A stretch of DNA of 19,337 bases, from assembly GCA_030836345.1 (NCBI GenBank), contig JAURQA010000027.1, forward strand, positions 1 to 19,337, given 5' to 3'. Of the stretch, positions 6,559 through 14,495 are shown in pieces. How positions within the stretch are numbered: position 1 is the stretch's first letter; each line of letters starts with the position of its first letter. The stretch is from Bacteroidota bacterium (GTDB lineage: Bacteria > Bacteroidota > Bacteroidia > NS11-12g > UBA955). The notes under the pieces are model-generated. The model searched no databases, was not told where the DNA came from, and saw nothing but the letters and a program-made list of their open reading frames with translations. Both the position numbers and the translations under genes were made by a program.

Positions 6559-8369
6559 AATATCAAACCTAATTTAAGAATAACCATTAAAGGGGTGGCA
6601 TACTCGTTGGTTATTTTTGGATTTCCAAATTGTTTTGCTGGCGCAGAACCATCTAAAGACCACCCTCTATTATTGATACTTAGAGGACTTGTATAATCTC
6701 CACTTAGCGCCATATATATCCCAGATCCATCGTTATATTGAAGCGTGATACCGCCGGTTAATAAAACGTCTTGTTTCCTAAAATTCGAAAGTATTTTAGT
6801 ACCAAACAAACTATCAGACCCTTTACTTCGAGTTAATTTTTGAACCGTATATAAGCCGCCAACATGAAAATCTACAGCTCCTTTTTTTCCGTTAATAAGA
6901 GCATAACCTAATTGGCCCCGAATGGCTTTTGACTTAAAGTCCATTGCCACTCTATTTCTTTGCTCTCTCCAATTACCTGCGGCCCATGAGAATCCCAATT
7001 CTGAGTTTATTCTGTGGATTAAGTTCACTCGTGCAAAAACGCCAAGATGAGGCAAAGCTCCTGCCCTAAACTCCAAACTATCTAAAGCATAAATATCTGA
7101 AATTCCTGATTGGGAAGCAAGCCATGCTTCCAGACCAAAAGAATAGGTGTTTTTCAAGCCAAAATGATTTGCTCTTTTAGTTCTCTTTTGAGAGACTTTT
7201 TTAGCAAGCATTCGGTCGTTGACCAAAGCAAAGTCGAACTGACTGGCAATGCGCGTGGGGATTCCAAAAGGCTTTAAGTTAAATAAACTTATTTTTTCTG
7301 ATGGAGCATACTTCATTAGATTACGGTACTTTTTATCATAATATTGGCTGCGATTCTTTCCATAAAACATTCCCATAGACACCGTTTTAATCCCTGGATT
7401 CTTTTGTGCAATTCGCTCCATTGTACTTTTAAACGCATACCAATCGCACTCCTTTTCAATAACGGTACGTATAGAATGACAGCGTCCAAACTGTCCGTAA
7501 AATTGCTTTTCTGGATACGCCTGAATCAAATAATTCAGTCGTTTAAACATATGTGTTTCTCGCCAATTATGTTCGAGAGGCGTATTATGATACTCCTTAA
7601 AAGTAACATACTCTTTCAAATAGCCTATTTGCTCTTTGAAAAAATCATACTCTTCACCAAAGTAGGCTTTTAATGACTGGCTTAAAGAATCGGATGTAAA
7701 AATGATTTGTTTAACACCCATCAGTGAAACTTTATAAGACCCATAATATGACTCCCCTGGTTTTGCAAAGAACTTTAAACCCGATTCCATGATTCTGTGA
7801 AATCTATAAATAGCACTATTTCTTAAGGGCTCAATGCCATTGGGAACATCTGTATTCCTATTTTCAAATAACTCCCCAATGTTCATTAGAGGGATCTCAT
7901 TGAAACGTTCCACATCGATTCCATGCGCTGTAATTTTCCGTTCAGGCACCAAAACATCATTCCATGCTTTTAATGATTCATAGAGCGTAAAATGGGAATA
8001 AGATGAACTCGCTTTTAGTTTTAATGCAGCCATGGAATCGCCTTTAAGAAATTCATTGATCAAATGGGATCGTGCCGGCCCTAGTTCAATGATATAATCT
8101 TTAAACCCATGCCGCGTATTTAATTCGTTTAGAATGGTGAAGGAAATTAAATTATTGAATGGAATGTACAAATGGTTCTCTCCAGAATAAACCACTTGCG
8201 CATTTTTACATGAATCAAAAAACGGATCCAAGCCCTCCGTTGCATTAAGCAAGCCTAATTTTACGATATTATAATCTACATCCTTTATAGCTAAATAGCG
8301 GGGCTCTTCCTCCTGAGCATACAGGTTTGTACTTAGGAATAGAACACATAAAATGAGAAGTCTTTTCAT
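6555..8369 (-). CDS. Erythromycin-esterase-like domain fused to a probable outer-membrane beta-barrel
   Basis: This is a 604-residue secreted protein with a signal peptide (MKRLLILCVLFLSTNLYA, then Q19). Residues about 30-310 follow the pattern of the EreA/ChaN-like fold: GENH at 63-66, IIELG near 93-97, INEFLKGD at 104-111, then YESLKAWND and ITAHGIDVER (146-155), a RETHM helix at 270-274, and FGRCH ending at H298. In EreA/EreB the first motif is E-x-x-H; here it is E-x-H, so esterase activity is uncertain. From about residue 400 to the end the sequence alternates polar and hydrophobic residues (for example FGLEAWLAS, ELGFSWAAGNW, DVLLTGGITLQY), like a porin-type barrel. The gene overlaps both neighbours by 4 bp. 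The domain assignment is by eye, and function and substrate are unknown. Confidence 0.6.
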   Translation of the reverse strand: MKRLLILCVLFLSTNLYAQEEEPRYLAIKDVDYNIVKLGLLNATEGLDPFFDSCKNAQVVYSGENHLYIPFNNLISFTILNELNTRHGFKDYIIELGPARSHLINEFLKGDSMAALKLKASSSYSHFTLYESLKAWNDVLVPERKITAHGIDVERFNEIPLMNIGELFENRNTDVPNGIEPLRNSAIYRFHRIMESGLKFFAKPGESYYGSYKVSLMGVKQIIFTSDSLSQSLKAYFGEEYDFFKEQIGYLKEYVTFKEYHNTPLEHNWRETHMFKRLNYLIQAYPEKQFYGQFGRCHSIRTVIEKECDWYAFKSTMERIAQKNPGIKTVSMGMFYGKNRSQYYDKKYRNLMKYAPSEKISLFNLKPFGIPTRIASQFDFALVNDRMLAKKVSQKRTKRANHFGLKNTYSFGLEAWLASQSGISDIYALDSLEFRAGALPHLGVFARVNLIHRINSELGFSWAAGNWREQRNRVAMDFKSKAIRGQLGYALINGKKGAVDFHVGGLYTVQKLTRSKGSDSLFGTKILSNFRKQDVLLTGGITLQYNDGSGIYMALSGDYTSPLSINNRGWSLDGSAPAKQFGNPKITNEYATPLMVILKLGLIL

Positions 8370-10159
8370 AGAGTACTAAAGTAAATTGAAGATGAAATGC
8401 CCAACTGAAACCCTCTAAAATTAAAAGAATTTAGATTGCTATTATGATTCGATTTTACCTTCCATTGAGGATGATAAATGGAGTTTGAAAAATATTTAGC
8501 TTCAGCTGAAATAGACCAGAAACGCAAGGGGTAAACCATGTACTGAATGCCAAGACCAAGGCTAAGTCCATTCGTTTTTGCTACCTCAACGGCATTAGCA
8601 GAAATAGGAGCTGATGAAAAGTAATTCAAATCAAAAGGGTTCACCAAAGTAGCTCTCGAATACCTCAAAGGAACGCTTAGAGAAATAGAACTGCGACCAT
8701 TTTTAGATAGAGGGATCATTCCAACGCCCCCATATTCAACATGCCTAAAGTAAAAGTCCTCCAGATTACCGGCATTGTAAAAAGACAAGTAAGCCCCTGA
8801 GTTTTGTTTTATATATCCCACAGTAAAGTGGTATCCACTGTATTGGGAAGGAACTTTTATTTGAGAGAATCCCTGAACATTTTTTGTAGAAATAGCATTA
8901 GTGATACATCCTGCAGAAACAAAAAGGCCTTGACCTATGTCACTCTCAAAGTCTTCATTGGCATTGACCTCCTTAGAATAGCCAGGATACCACACATTTG
9001 TTGTATTGAGGATGTAATGCGCACTATTTAACTCTTCCTCATCCAAGAAATCAAAATAAGAGTATATAAAGGAGTCGTTTCCATAATACTGCTCATCCAA
9101 AACCGCATCCATTGCTTTTTCAATCTCACTTAAACAAACTCCAGAAGCTTGCATTTTAGATTTATTTCGCTTCAATAAAGAGAATTGACCCACTCCTGCT
9201 AACCGTTGTGTAAATCTATTATCTGCTAATATACTTTGAACAAGGGTGGGAGATTGATAGATTGAAACATGGTCTAAGCCCCTTTTTCGTGCATTTCCAT
9301 CGAAAGCCTCTAAAATAATAAAAGCCTGCGGATCTTTTTGCCAAATATTTAGCAATGCTACTTTCTGGTTGCTGGTTTGAAAATATATATTCGCTATCTT
9401 TTCAGATGAATGATCTTCTTTTTTCAAGTTCTCTAGAGCCCCTTTAGCCTCTTTGGAATAAATCCCATACTGCCTAAGCACCCGGTCTCTGGTAGAATCA
9501 AAATAGGTGAAAATAGGTTGAACCTCTGTATAAGTCAAAGCATTATATTTTCGATACCCTTTGTAGGAACCTTCATTATTTGAATAATTAAAGTCGCGAG
9601 CAATAATTTGGGTATAGGCCGATGTAATCGCATCAAAAAATATTTGATCTTCGGGCAAAACCGTTTCTGGTGCAAACTGATGAAGCATACAGATATCTGA
9701 ATACAAACTTTTATTCCCTTTGGAAATAATTTCTAAACGGGCCCTTTCCTCTGAATCTAAAACCTGGTTGAGCTCCTTTAAAAAGGGCATCTTTACATAA
9801 TCTAAATAGTCTTCAATAAAACTCTCATCTGCAAGCTCCCCCTGCACAATGGCATTTAAAATAACTGCCGATGAATGTGAAAAATCTTCAATGAGCCATT
9901 TTACTCTTTTACCACTTTGCAATACGCGCACGATGAGATTTCCCTCATAGGCATCTAATACATTCATGTAGTTTGTAACATACCCATTGTAATTAGTAAT
10001 CAGGTCATCAAATGAATGGGGTTGAATTACAGAAGAATCCAATTCCTCATTTGCATTGCTACTAACCTGAGCACTGGTGCTTGAACCCCATTGCGCATGC
10101 ATAGTAGACATCACAGTAAATGCAAACAACAAACAAAACACATATAGATTCGATTTCAT
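8366..10159 (-). CDS. Secreted protein of unknown function with probable C-terminal outer-membrane barrel
   Basis: I do not recognise this 597-residue protein. It has a signal peptide (residues 1-22, ending MHA before Q23), a low-complexity S/N/E stretch to about residue 45, and a mostly helical region of about 350 residues with no known motif. From roughly residue 408 to the end (GQGLFVSAGCI..., YHFTVGYIKQ, AYLSFYNAG, LSLGLGIQYMVYPLRFWSISAEAKYF) it shows repeated amphipathic strands, consistent with a barrel or barrel-like module. The order of N-terminal domain then strands mirrors the next gene, which it overlaps by 4 bp (ATGA), so the two products may work together at the outer membrane. 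It begins 21 bp after yicC. The reading frame is secure; the barrel call is moderate. Confidence 0.6.
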   Translation of the reverse strand: MKSNLYVFCLLFAFTVMSTMHAQWGSSTSAQVSSNANEELDSSVIQPHSFDDLITNYNGYVTNYMNVLDAYEGNLIVRVLQSGKRVKWLIEDFSHSSAVILNAIVQGELADESFIEDYLDYVKMPFLKELNQVLDSEERARLEIISKGNKSLYSDICMLHQFAPETVLPEDQIFFDAITSAYTQIIARDFNYSNNEGSYKGYRKYNALTYTEVQPIFTYFDSTRDRVLRQYGIYSKEAKGALENLKKEDHSSEKIANIYFQTSNQKVALLNIWQKDPQAFIILEAFDGNARKRGLDHVSIYQSPTLVQSILADNRFTQRLAGVGQFSLLKRNKSKMQASGVCLSEIEKAMDAVLDEQYYGNDSFIYSYFDFLDEEELNSAHYILNTTNVWYPGYSKEVNANEDFESDIGQGLFVSAGCITNAISTKNVQGFSQIKVPSQYSGYHFTVGYIKQNSGAYLSFYNAGNLEDFYFRHVEYGGVGMIPLSKNGRSSISLSVPLRYSRATLVNPFDLNYFSSAPISANAVEVAKTNGLSLGLGIQYMVYPLRFWSISAEAKYFSNSIYHPQWKVKSNHNSNLNSFNFRGFQLGISSSIYFSTL

Positions 10160-10180
10160 GCTATATTAATAAGACTGTCT

Positions 10181-11062
10181 TTAAACAATGTTCATCACTT
10201 GCTCTTTAATTTGTTCCAAACGCTCCTTAACCTCAACTATAAGCTGTTGAATAGCAAAATAATTGCTTTTCACCCCAAGTGTATTAGATTCACGATTCAT
10301 TTCTTGATTGATGAAATACAATTTTTTACCCGAATTAGGTAAGGCCATTGTTTCCCTAAAATAGTTTAAATGTTGTGCGAGTCTCACCTTTTCCTCGGAA
10401 ACATCCCACTTATCTAAATAGTGCAGTAACTCTTGTTCAAATCGCGTCTCATCTATTTTATCCATATCCACATGTTGGGATAAATGTCCGTACATTTTTT
10501 CCTTCAGCGCTTCTTTTCGTGGCCCCTCGTGCTCTTTTATCTGTTCCAAACGTTCTTCAATGGCTTCAATATTTCCCAACAAATCATCGTGAAGTACTTT
10601 TCCCTCCGTTTGTCTAAAATCGACCAATTTATGGGCAGCAGCTAAGGCACAATCAATAATAAGTTTACGTGATTCATCTGAATATCCCGCTTCATGTGTT
10701 TGAATGATTTCCGGCATATTTGCAATTTGCCCAAACAAATCTGGGCTCTTTAAATCTAGTTCTTTTTCCAGAGCCAAAAATTCGTCATTGTATTTACGCG
10801 CCAAACTTTTATTTACAGATATATTCTGTGATAGGGTACTCGGCTTATTGACAATATTGAATACCAAAACCACAGAGCCTCTCACCAAAATGGAAGAAAC
10901 CCTCTTGCGAATTTCCACATCAATCTCATAAAGATGTTTGGGAAGTCGAATATCTAAATCAATAAATTTTCCGTTCAATGAACGCATTTCACACTCAACG
11001 GCAATCTCATCATTGTCCATAGTGGACTTTCCAAAACCCGTCATACTCTGCACATTAATCAC
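10181..11062 (-). CDS. YicC/YloC family endoribonuclease
   Basis: The 293-residue protein matches the YicC family. SMTGFGKS lies at the N-terminus, EMRSLNGKFIDLDIRLP at 25-41, and the C-terminal signature NQEMNRESNTLGVKS at about 252-266. E. coli YicC is an endoribonuclease that has been tied to small-RNA turnover. The start is unsettled: this frame uses GTG at 11062, another GTG lies at 11053, and an ATG at 11044 begins directly at MTGFG. Homologues usually keep two or three residues before SMTGFG, which favours one of the GTG codons. It is the first gene of the eight-gene minus-strand run and is divergent from the cyclase gene, with only 39 bp between. Confidence 0.93.
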   Translation of the reverse strand: MINVQSMTGFGKSTMDNDEIAVECEMRSLNGKFIDLDIRLPKHLYEIDVEIRKRVSSILVRGSVVLVFNIVNKPSTLSQNISVNKSLARKYNDEFLALEKELDLKSPDLFGQIANMPEIIQTHEAGYSDESRKLIIDCALAAAHKLVDFRQTEGKVLHDDLLGNIEAIEERLEQIKEHEGPRKEALKEKMYGHLSQHVDMDKIDETRFEQELLHYLDKWDVSEEKVRLAQHLNYFRETMALPNSGKKLYFINQEMNRESNTLGVKSNYFAIQQLIVEVKERLEQIKEQVMNIV

Positions 11063-11095
11063 TTGGCGAATATAGGTAAATAAGGCCTATTTTTG
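11063..11095 (+). promoter_or_regulatory. Predicted promoter of the cyclase/bshB1 unit, with -7 box almost at the ATG
   Basis: TTG at 11063-11065, 22 bp, then TATTTTTG at 11088-11095, a full TAnnTTTG match. Only 6 bp separate the box from the ATG at 11102, so transcription should start at or next to the start codon, giving a leaderless or nearly leaderless message. Confidence 0.5.
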
Positions 11096-11101
11096 CAATA
11101 G

Positions 11102-12103
11102 ATGAGACCCTTGAAATCGCTTCTTATTGGCAGTTTACCCTTAAGCTTAGTCCTATTTTCTCACTGTGGAAACTCAGATTACGTTGAGGAAGAGGAACCC
11201 ACTATCGTTGAGAGCCTCATTGAAAACCAAGCTCCTGTTTTTGATGAAGAAAGTGCTTTTTCCTACATCCAAAACCAAATTGATTTTGGATTTAGAATTC
11301 CAGGAACTGCAGCACATAAAAAATGTGCCGATTATCTCTACGACGAACTAAACAAGTACTGCGATACCGTTTATTATCAAAAAGGAGAAGCCCTAAACTT
11401 CCGCAACGAAACCATTCCCATTTATAATCTCATTGGATCATTTCTTCCAGATCACCCTCAAAGAGCTTTGTATTCCAGCCATTGGGACAGTCGACCATTT
11501 GCTGATAATGACAGTGACCCCAGCAATCACACCAAACCATTATTGGGAGCCAATGATGGAGCGAGCGGAGTGGGAATCCTTTTATCCATGGCCAAAACCC
11601 TCAAAAATACAAGGCCAAAACATGGGCTCGATATCATTTTTTGGGATGCCGAAGATTTTGGAAAAAGCGAATACCCAAATTCGTTTTGTTTGGGGAGCCA
11701 ATACTGGGGTAAAAACAAACACATAGATAACTATACCGCCAATTACGGAGTTTTATTGGATATGGTTGGAGCCAAGGATGCGGAATTTGGCCGCGAAGGG
11801 TACAGTGAGCGAAATGCGGGCTACGTTATGACTCATGTATGGACTATGGCCCAAGAATTAGGCTATGGAAGTCATTTTGTAAATATTGCCTCTGGGCCCA
11901 CTATTGATGACCATTTATACGTCAACCAAGCCACGGGTATTCCAATGATTGATATTATTCAATTTGATAGAACACGGGGCTTTGCCCATTACTGGCACAC
12001 CTTAAAAGACGACATGTCCAACATTCATAAACCAACTCTTAAAGCGGTTGGTACCACAATGATGAACCTCCTCTTTAACCCTCCATTCGAAATAAACCAA
12101 TGA
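11102..12103 (+). CDS. M28-family glutaminyl-peptide cyclotransferase-like lipoprotein
   Basis: This 333-residue zinc enzyme resembles animal-type glutaminyl cyclases also found in Bacteroidota, which turn N-terminal glutamine into pyroglutamate on exported proteins. Expected zinc ligands are visible: D152 in LGANDGASG, E184 in FWDAED and H299 in YWHT. A DDH motif at 269-271 and the LKDDMSNI stretch after the WHT also match the cyclase pattern. Residues 1-22 form a signal ending LVLFSHC, so C22 may be lipidated, though histidine just before the cysteine is unusual for a lipobox. An acidic linker EEEEP follows. Its stop overlaps the bshB1 start by 4 bp. An M28 aminopeptidase with another specificity is the main alternative. 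Confidence 0.85.
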   Translation: MRPLKSLLIGSLPLSLVLFSHCGNSDYVEEEEPTIVESLIENQAPVFDEESAFSYIQNQIDFGFRIPGTAAHKKCADYLYDELNKYCDTVYYQKGEALNFRNETIPIYNLIGSFLPDHPQRALYSSHWDSRPFADNDSDPSNHTKPLLGANDGASGVGILLSMAKTLKNTRPKHGLDIIFWDAEDFGKSEYPNSFCLGSQYWGKNKHIDNYTANYGVLLDMVGAKDAEFGREGYSERNAGYVMTHVWTMAQELGYGSHFVNIASGPTIDDHLYVNQATGIPMIDIIQFDRTRGFAHYWHTLKDDMSNIHKPTLKAVGTTMMNLLFNPPFEINQ

Positions 12104-12804
12104 TAGATATTCTTGCATTTGCAGCCCATCCCGATGATGTTGAACTCTCCTGCGCAGGGACTTTAATAGCCCAAAAGAAAAAAGGCTACAAGACCGGCGT
12201 TATTGATTTAACCAGAGGAGAATTAGGCACCCGAGGAACGGCCAAAACTAGAGATCAGGAAGCTCAGATTAGTGCTGCCATTTTAGATTTAGACGTCCGA
12301 GAAAATTTAGATTTAGGAGATGGTTTTTTTGAAGAAAGTAAAGAACATTTAATCGCCATTATTGGAGTCATACGAAAGTATAAACCAAAAATACTCTTAG
12401 CTAATGCCATTAGAGATAGACACCCAGATCATGCTAGAGCTGCAAAATTAGTAGAAAGAGCCGCATTTTTATCAGGTCTTGTAAAAATTAAAGATGAACA
12501 TAATCAAAAGCCACATCGTCCCAAGATTATTCTTCATTACATACAAGATCGTTGGATAGAACCAGACATTGTAGTGGATATTACAAAACATTACACCCAG
12601 AAAATAGAAGCGATAAAGGCCTTTAAAACCCAGTTTTTTGACCCCGAGAGTACGGAGCCTGAAACGCCCATTAGCGGCGCTAATTTTTTTGCTTATTTAG
12701 ATGGAAGAGCCAGAGAATTTGGACGCTACGCCCAAACAGAGTATGCCGAGGGCTTTACCAAAAGCAAAGCGCTTCCTATTGATGATCTCTGCCATTTTTT
12801 ATAA
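12100..12804 (+). CDS. bshB1: Bacillithiol biosynthesis deacetylase BshB1
   Basis: This is a 234-residue LmbE/PIG-L family zinc deacetylase, predicted to remove acetate from N-acetylglucosaminyl-malate in bacillithiol synthesis. Motifs: AHPDDVELSCAG at 9-20 (H10, D12 and D13 at the metal site), LTRGELGTRGTA at 37-48, characteristic of BshB1, and the RHPDH motif at 107-111 with a zinc ligand. There is no signal peptide, so it is cytoplasmic. The ATG overlaps the cyclase stop (ATGA), implying coupled translation although the two products act in different compartments. Other pathway genes (bshA, bshC) are not in the window. Confidence 0.93.
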   Translation: MIDILAFAAHPDDVELSCAGTLIAQKKKGYKTGVIDLTRGELGTRGTAKTRDQEAQISAAILDLDVRENLDLGDGFFEESKEHLIAIIGVIRKYKPKILLANAIRDRHPDHARAAKLVERAAFLSGLVKIKDEHNQKPHRPKIILHYIQDRWIEPDIVVDITKHYTQKIEAIKAFKTQFFDPESTEPETPISGANFFAYLDGRAREFGRYAQTEYAEGFTKSKALPIDDLCHFL

Positions 12805-12813
12805 AGCTTTGAC

Positions 12814-12821
12814 TATATTTG
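12814..12821 (+). promoter_or_regulatory. -7 box upstream of the VWA-like gene
   Basis: TATATTTG is a full TAnnTTTG match just after the bshB1 stop. No clear TTG lies 19-23 bp upstream, only a T-run at 12795-12800. Transcription would start near 12828, after the in-frame ATG at 12819, which supports translation from the ATG at 12876. Confidence 0.4.
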
Positions 12822-12875
12822 GAATGTATGACGTATAAAATATACGGGCGAAACCTTACGTTATATCTATGTTAC

Positions 12876-14222
12876 ATGCGCAAAATTGCCATCATATTAC
12901 TTCTTACACTTTTCACGGTTGAGGCCAGAGCAGACGAGATTGATCGTTTGATGCGCTTAAGGCCCTCGCATATTCCTTACCTTCCCTATCGTAAGTCCGA
13001 TAATATAGCATACTTGCAAACGCCTTTTTCTAAAGCACAAATAGTCAGAGAAATCAATACAGAAATCTTAAAAAATAAAGAGAGAATACATGCCATTCAC
13101 TTGGTATACACTCGATTTAAAGAGGTGGACAGCTTTAACCAGCCTAGACTCAACTATTTTAGGTTTAAGGAATTAGAGAAAAAATACCCTGAACTTTTTA
13201 AATTAAAAAAAGTACACTGGAAAGTACTGGAACAACACAAAGCAAAAACAAAAAAAACCGCCAGTAATTACTTTCATGGGTTTGTGATTTATTTAAAAAA
13301 TGAAATCCCAACCAAGCGAATTGAGTCGACACTTACCATTGTGGAGGATATTTTAGACTCCTACAAAGACTCCATTATTGTGATTCCTCCAAGCCGCAGG
13401 ATAAAAGTAAAACGGAGGCGTATAGGAACCGGCATTTATTATCCCAGGAGCAATGCAAAGCGCAAGAAAGGAATCACGTATTATAAGCCCGGCATTTGGG
13501 GCCGAAGAGAAAAAACATACCTCAAAAAAGATACCACTGTTCTCTGGGAAGTACCAGAGAAACGAATGAACATAGGTTCTTTTAATACGCAGAATTTAAA
13601 AAACATTGATGTCTATAGAACCTTACAAAAAATTCCGAAAGGAAAACACCCTATTGTAATAACAGATATTACCGGCTCTATGGCACCTTATAGTGCGGAG
13701 GTTATGCTTTGGGTAAAAAACCAACCGCGCATGAGGCACGATGCACGATTTATCTTCTTTAATGATGGAAATAATGAACCAGACCACTATAAAAAATTAG
13801 GGAAAACTGGAGGGATTTACCAGAGCAATAGTACTAATTACGACAGTATTTTTAGCTGCATGAGAAAAACCATGCTGCTCGGACAAGGAGGTTTGCCTCC
13901 TGAAAATTATTGTGAAGCCATCATGAAAGGCATTCAATGGTATCCAGATACGGACACCGTTATTGTAGTTGCAGATATGAATGCTTCGGCCAGTGACATA
14001 TTATTGGCCTCAAAAATAAAGAAGCCGGTAAATATTATTCTTGCTGGGGGTCAAGAAAAAATGAGCGTTCCTCAAGATTATACAGAAATTTGCTCCTTAA
14101 CTGGCGGCTATCTATTCTTTAAAGGGCTTCGCATAGATCCTAAAAAAATAAAAAAACAGAATAGGACATTCTTGGGTTCCTCTTACGTTATAAAAAAAGG
14201 CGGAAGGATTGAGAAAATTTAG
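12876..14222 (+). CDS. Secreted protein with a von Willebrand factor A-like domain
   Basis: From the ATG at 12876 the product is 448 residues with a clear signal peptide (MRKIAIILLLTLFTVEARA). The frame is open back to 12819, but that start would put 19 polar residues before the signal and falls inside the predicted promoter. Residues about 20-180 have no motif I know. A very basic linker (KVKRRR, RSNAKRKKG) follows. About residues 257-430 look like a VWA domain: PIVITDITGSM with the MIDAS pattern D-x-T-x-S (D264, T266, S268), a later ADMNAS stretch that may supply another metal ligand, and alternating strands such as DTVIVVAD and PVNIILAGG. It probably binds a divalent cation and a protein ligand outside the cytoplasm. 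The role is unknown. Confidence 0.75.
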   Translation: MRKIAIILLLTLFTVEARADEIDRLMRLRPSHIPYLPYRKSDNIAYLQTPFSKAQIVREINTEILKNKERIHAIHLVYTRFKEVDSFNQPRLNYFRFKELEKKYPELFKLKKVHWKVLEQHKAKTKKTASNYFHGFVIYLKNEIPTKRIESTLTIVEDILDSYKDSIIVIPPSRRIKVKRRRIGTGIYYPRSNAKRKKGITYYKPGIWGRREKTYLKKDTTVLWEVPEKRMNIGSFNTQNLKNIDVYRTLQKIPKGKHPIVITDITGSMAPYSAEVMLWVKNQPRMRHDARFIFFNDGNNEPDHYKKLGKTGGIYQSNSTNYDSIFSCMRKTMLLGQGGLPPENYCEAIMKGIQWYPDTDTVIVVADMNASASDILLASKIKKPVNIILAGGQEKMSVPQDYTEICSLTGGYLFFKGLRIDPKKIKKQNRTFLGSSYVIKKGGRIEKI

Positions 14223-14267
14223 AAATCTTAAAGTCCTTAAAATCCTAATATTTTATTCAATATTTTG

Positions 14268-14275
14268 TATTTTTG
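14268..14275 (+). promoter_or_regulatory. -7 box abutting the small lipoprotein gene
   Basis: TATTTTTG is a full TAnnTTTG match ending 4 bp before the ATG at 14280. No good -33 TTG is seen at the expected distance. If used, it would give a leaderless message for the lipoprotein and asd. Confidence 0.35.
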
Positions 14276-14279
14276 CCTC

Positions 14280-14495
14280 ATGAAAAAATTAATGTTTGTT
14301 TTTGCTCTCAGTGGATTTTTAATTGCCTGCGGAGGCGAAGCAACGGTAAGCGAAGAAGAATTGGAGGCTCAGGATCAAGTAGATAGTGCAGATGCCGCCG
14401 ATGTATTTGAGCAAATGGAGAATGAAATGAAAGAGGATGGAACCATAGAGGATGGAACCGAAGTAATGCCTAACGACGCTCCTACTGAAGAATAA
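14280..14495 (+). CDS. Small acidic lipoprotein of unknown function
   Basis: The 71-residue product has a textbook lipoprotein signal, MKKLMFVFALSGFLIAC, with C17 as the predicted lipidated residue. An upstream in-frame ATG at 14265 would put five residues before the lysines of the signal and lies upstream of the -7 box, so I use 14280. The mature 55 residues hold about 20 Asp or Glu and a single Lys, have no globular motif and are probably disordered. Two GGs follow the cysteine. The sequence encoding EDGT is repeated. The stop codon directly precedes the asd start with no spacer. No function can be assigned. Confidence 0.75.
   Translation: MKKLMFVFALSGFLIACGGEATVSEEELEAQDQVDSADAADVFEQMENEMKEDGTIEDGTEVMPNDAPTEE
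14432..14459 (+). repeat. 13-bp tandem-like direct repeat inside the lipoprotein gene
   Basis: AGAGGATGGAACC occurs at 14432-14444 and 14447-14459, a 15-bp period in frame, encoding E-D-G-T twice. It could expand or contract by slippage without shifting the frame. Confidence 0.7.

Noticed and set aside
5924..6577. Plus-strand open frame of 217 codons
   Set aside because: It lies antisense to pssA, whose full catalytic signature is intact, and its translation has no recognisable protein pattern.
7344..7673. Plus-strand 109-codon open frame
   Set aside because: It is antisense within the secreted esterase-like gene, which has a signal peptide and coherent motifs on the other strand.
12819..12875. 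N-terminal extension of the VWA-like protein from an upstream ATG
   Set aside because: It would bury the signal peptide behind 19 polar residues, and it starts inside the TATATTTG box.
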